Source of the DNA: Bacteroidales bacterium
GTDB lineage: Bacteria > Bacteroidota > Bacteroidia > Bacteroidales > F082
Direction of reading: 5' to 3'
DNA length: 64,000 bases
Assembly: GCA_024710405.1 (NCBI GenBank)
Contig: JANJUV010000017.1
Location: 202,771-266,770, forward strand
Below, piece by piece: positions 62,125-64,000 of this stretch (its first letter is position 1; each line of letters starts with the position of its first letter). The notes beneath the pieces are model-generated. The model had not been told where the DNA came from and did not search any database. It was given only the letters and a program-made list of their open reading frames with translations. The translations under genes and the position numbers were made by a program.

Positions 62125-63247
62125 ACTGATCGTCTGGCTCATCAGGATAGCCCTCACACTGAGCTTGCTCTACCTGTTGCTCATATGGAGCTACACAGTC
62201 GGCTGGCATATGCTCAGCCGCTCAATGCCTCACGATAACAAGGTGTTGCACAGTCTAAGCGTAAGCGTGATAGTAGCTTTTCGCGACGAAGAACATCAGC
62301 TCGAAACCTTGCTTCAGCATCTGCATCGGCAGGATTTCGACAGCAATAAAACAGAAATTCTGCTCATCAACGACCACTCAAAAGATGCTTCAGCAGCGAT
62401 CGCTGAAGATTTTATCGCACGCTTCCCCGACATGAATATCAAGCTGTTGCATGCCGAAACACAGGGTAAAAAAGGCGCCATCAAAAAAGGAATTTCAAAT
62501 GCTTCAAACAGCTTGTTGCTGTTTACCGATGCGGACTGCAGGCCGGGACCTTCGTGGATTTCGGTGATGGTCAGACATATGGAACGTGTTCCGCATATGA
62601 TGGCCATTGGCCCCGTGATGCTTCATCCGGTAAAGGGCATTCTGGGCCGCATGCAGGGACTGGAGCACCTCAGCCTGATGGCAAGCACGGCAGGCGCAGC
62701 AGGACTCGGAATGGCCGTTATGTCGAATGGAGCCAATGTCATCGTGAGGCGCGAAGCCATCGACTCATTCCATCCTGATGTGTTGCGGGATGATGTTGCT
62801 TCGGGCGACGATGTTTTTATGATGTTGCACCTCGCCGGTAGGTTTGGGCGACGATCCATTGGGTTTGTACGCCACACCAAAGCCATCGTGCCTACCAGAG
62901 CTGCCGATACCCTGAAAGAGTTTTTCCGTCAGCGCAGCCGCTGGGTATCCAAAAGCAGGATTTATTCCGATCCGCTGATCATCGTGCCGGCCCTGGTGGT
63001 GGCCCTTTTTAATATTATTCTGGCCTTCATGCTGTTACTGGCCCTTTTCTATCCTGCTCTGATAGGTGTATTTCTGTTGATGATGGTCATGAAAACCATG
63101 GCCGACTATCCGCTCCTGCTGGCAGGAGCACGTTTTACCCAAAGAACAAACTGGCTTATGTATGTGTTGCCGGTTCAACTGCTCTATCCCTTCTACGTGC
63201 TTATCTCGGTTGTTCTGGGATTTGTCAGGCCAGTGCGCTGGAAATGA
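62114..63247 (+). CDS. Membrane-bound family 2 glycosyltransferase
   Basis: A 377-residue protein starting at ATG 62114 inside the end of the previous gene. One N-terminal TM helix is followed by the GT-A domain: VSVIVAFRDEEHQLETLLQHL, then INDHSKDASAA, the DxD motif FTDADCRPGP, and the processive-type motif QRSRWVSK. At least two C-terminal TM helices follow (PALVVALFNIILAFMLLLALFYP, YVLPVQLLYPFYVLISVVLGF). The catalytic residues are intact. It is the last gene of the locus. A heptad repeat array begins 3 nt after its stop codon. Confidence 0.92.
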   Translation: MEIELIVWLIRIALTLSLLYLLLIWSYTVGWHMLSRSMPHDNKVLHSLSVSVIVAFRDEEHQLETLLQHLHRQDFDSNKTEILLINDHSKDASAAIAEDFIARFPDMNIKLLHAETQGKKGAIKKGISNASNSLLLFTDADCRPGPSWISVMVRHMERVPHMMAIGPVMLHPVKGILGRMQGLEHLSLMASTAGAAGLGMAVMSNGANVIVRREAIDSFHPDVLRDDVASGDDVFMMLHLAGRFGRRSIGFVRHTKAIVPTRAADTLKEFFRQRSRWVSKSRIYSDPLIIVPALVVALFNIILAFMLLLALFYPALIGVFLLMMVMKTMADYPLLLAGARFTQRTNWLMYVLPVQLLYPFYVLISVVLGFVRPVRWK

Positions 63248-63249
63248 TT

Positions 63250-63316
63250 GTTGCGCGTTGCGCGTTGCGGGTTGCGGGTTCTGGTTTCTTGTTCCCTGTT
63301 TCTTGTTTCTGGTTAG
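63250..63316. repeat. GTT-phased heptad array, first block of mosaic tract
   Basis: Ten GTT triplets at 63250, 63257, 63264, 63271, 63278, 63284, 63291, 63298, 63305 and 63312, thus at 7-nt intervals with one 6-nt step. Unit flanks vary (CGC, CGG, TTC, CCC). The array begins 3 nt after the stop codon of the glycosyltransferase gene. Part of it (63271-63316, 46 nt) is repeated without mismatch at 63544-63589. Confidence 0.95.
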
Positions 63317-63384
63317 GTGAATGTCACTAAGTCTCTCAGTCACTATGTCCCTTACGCCTTATGCCTTATGCCTTTACGCCCTCC
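63305..63384. repeat. 80-nt composite repeat, copy 1
   Basis: It contains the end of a GTT array, four octamers of form GTCNCTNN (63323-63354), and heptads CTTACGC, CTTATGC, CTTATGC and CTTTACGC (63351-63379). It is repeated at 63435-63514, exactly 130 nt downstream, with 5 differences in 80 positions. Confidence 0.93.
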
Positions 63385-63392
63385 ATCTCTAT

Positions 63393-63435
63393 AAGTCGCT
63401 AAAGTCGCTCAAGTTGCTCAAGTAGCTAAAGTCGG
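63393..63435. repeat. Nonamer array AAGTNGCTM
   Basis: Four 9-nt units AAGTCGCTA, AAGTCGCTC, AAGTTGCTC and AAGTAGCTA, then the partial unit AAGTCGG. The variable bases are the fifth and ninth of each unit. Single units also occur near 63529 and 63729. Confidence 0.93.
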
Positions 63436-63514
63436 TTTCTGGTTAGGTGATTGTCACTAAATCTCTCAGTCACTATTTCCCTTACGCCTTAAGCCTTATG
63501 CCTTTAAGCCCTCC
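63435..63514. repeat. 80-nt composite repeat, copy 2
   Basis: Second copy of the segment at 63305-63384, 75 of 80 positions identical. All five differences lie at the variable positions of the short units, and none in their cores. Confidence 0.93.
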
Positions 63515-63543
63515 GACCTCCGTCTCTTAAGTCGCTAAAGTCG

Positions 63544-63589
63544 GTTGCGGGTTCTGGTTTCTTGTTCCCTGTTTCTTGTTTCTGGTTAG
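63544..63589. repeat. 46-nt exact repeat of GTT heptads
   Basis: GTT triplets at 63544, 63551, 63557, 63564, 63571, 63578 and 63585. The block is identical to 63271-63316, 273 nt upstream. The 6-nt step between the second and third triplets is also conserved, showing that this is a block copy and not an independent expansion. Confidence 0.95.
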
Positions 63590-63595
63590 ATGAAT

Positions 63596-63638
63596 GTCTC
63601 TGCGTCTCTGTGTCTCTGAGTCTCTTAGTCGTCTCTTA
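63596..63638. repeat. Octamer array GTCTCTNN
   Basis: Four 8-nt units GTCTCTGC, GTCTCTGT, GTCTCTGA and GTCTCTTA (63596-63627), then GTC and a further GTCTCTTA (63631-63638). The last two bases of each unit vary. Units of this class also occur in the two 80-nt composite repeats. Confidence 0.93.
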
Positions 63639-63667
63639 AGTCAGTTGCGGGTTCCGGGTTGTGGTTG

Positions 63668-63726
63668 CCCTCTGCCCTTCGCTCTCCGCTCTCCGCTCTC
63701 CGCCCTCCGCCCTTCGCCTCCGTCCC
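63668..63726. repeat. Pyrimidine heptad array CYCTYCG
   Basis: Seven 7-nt units CCCTCTG, CCCTTCG, three CTCTCCG, CCCTCCG and CCCTTCG (63668-63716), followed by partial units to 63726. This strand is almost free of A. The array directly follows a short GTT block (63643-63667). Confidence 0.93.
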
Positions 63727-63761
63727 TCAAGTCGCTCAATTAGCCTTGCTGCGAGAAATAG

Positions 63762-64000
63762 TTTCACACCACGACCGCTGTGAAATACAGATTTTGATAG
63801 GGAAGTGACAGAATCCCTTCGTGAACGCTTCCCACCAACGACCTCGGCCTGAAAGAAGTAACCAACCGAAAACCACCATTGTGCGGTGGCAAGCCCAAAC
63901 AGCGGGCGTGGGCAGGCCTGGGCGAAAAAAACCATAGAAAACACAGCAAAGGTCGCCGAAGGCAGATTTGCCTCGGCAAATCGAAAGGCCGGCCTCCGTG
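63762..64000. other. Non-coding region with a series of hairpins, unidentified
   Basis: Four hairpins follow each other: TTTCACA/TGTGAAA (63762-63785), GGGAAGTG/CGCTTCCC (63800-63833, one wobble), CCACC/GGTGG near 63872-63890, and GATTTGCC/GGCAAATC (63965-63982). A 10-bp palindrome AGGCCGGCCT follows at 63986-63995. Open frames on the minus strand through this region (for example 63764-63979) have no recognisable domain and the composition of a structured RNA. It may be a structured RNA or the end of a mobile element cut by the window edge. Confidence 0.4.

Noticed and set aside
63250..63730. Coding region with repeat protein
   Set aside because: Unit lengths of 7, 8 and 9 nt are mixed, so no frame is kept, and open frames across the tract are short and have no start signals.
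63764..63979. Minus-strand 71-residue protein at the right edge
   Set aside because: No recognisable domain. The DNA is dominated by hairpins, which explains the open frame better as non-coding structure.

Overview
The window is a chromosomal segment of a Bacteroidota bacterium, probably of the order Bacteroidales or a close relative. Signs of this are GldH, an IPExxxVDY-family protein, UpxY-type antitermination, a secreted amidase with a C-terminal type IX secretion sorting domain, and many TAnnTTTG -7 promoter boxes (with TTTG near -33 where seen). Almost all genes have clear family assignments. No insertion sequence, prophage or CRISPR array was seen. The left edge cuts topA, and the right edge lies in non-coding DNA.

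Region by region. (1) 1-11.6 kb, core genes: topA; acpP-fabF-rnc-IPExxxVDY gene-pyk; pheS with a cyclophilin; tdk; an unnamed conserved protein; an M28 peptidase; rsmI. (2) 11.8-17.8 kb: a small secreted protein with three YIDDIPF repeats, gldH, then an export unit with Wza, a Wzc-type tyrosine kinase, UpxY and a sugar epimerase. (3) 17.8-22.5 kb: pyrophosphatase, metallophosphoesterase, RNase HI and a DUF819 membrane protein. (4) 22.6-33 kb: a MacB-like efflux operon behind a sigma-54-like promoter with upstream CGAACAC repeats, followed on the other strand by two hybrid sensor kinases. (5) 33-46 kb: blaI-blaR1, a PGRP amidase, an unnamed conserved family, ppnP, an OstA/LptA-like protein, a GNAT enzyme, cvfB, pfkA, sodB, an ECF sigma pair, an M64 peptidase and tRNA-Pro(CGG). 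(6) 46-50.2 kb: a second ECF sigma/anti-sigma unit with DUF4097-like, DUF2807 and outer-membrane beta-barrel-like genes. (7) 50.4-63.2 kb: a surface-polysaccharide locus with methyltransferase, ATP-grasp enzyme, unknown protein, DUF3473 deacetylase, Wzz-like, Wzx-like and Wzy-like proteins, two glycosyltransferases, a HAD-PLP fusion protein and a flippase-like protein, with ruvC embedded on the other strand.

The polysaccharide machinery appears split. The outer-membrane exporter and kinase are at 13-17 kb. The flippase, polymerase and glycosyltransferases are 33 kb further on. Joint function is an inference.

The most unusual DNA is non-coding. A family of very short tandem repeats has a fixed core and wobbling flanks: heptads with GTT every 7 nt at 45.8, 50.3 and 63.25 kb. 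At 63.25-63.73 kb these heptads are mixed with four other unit types (7, 8 and 9 nt) in one mosaic tract. One array lies directly upstream of the -7 box of the polysaccharide operon. I know of no described function for these tracts.
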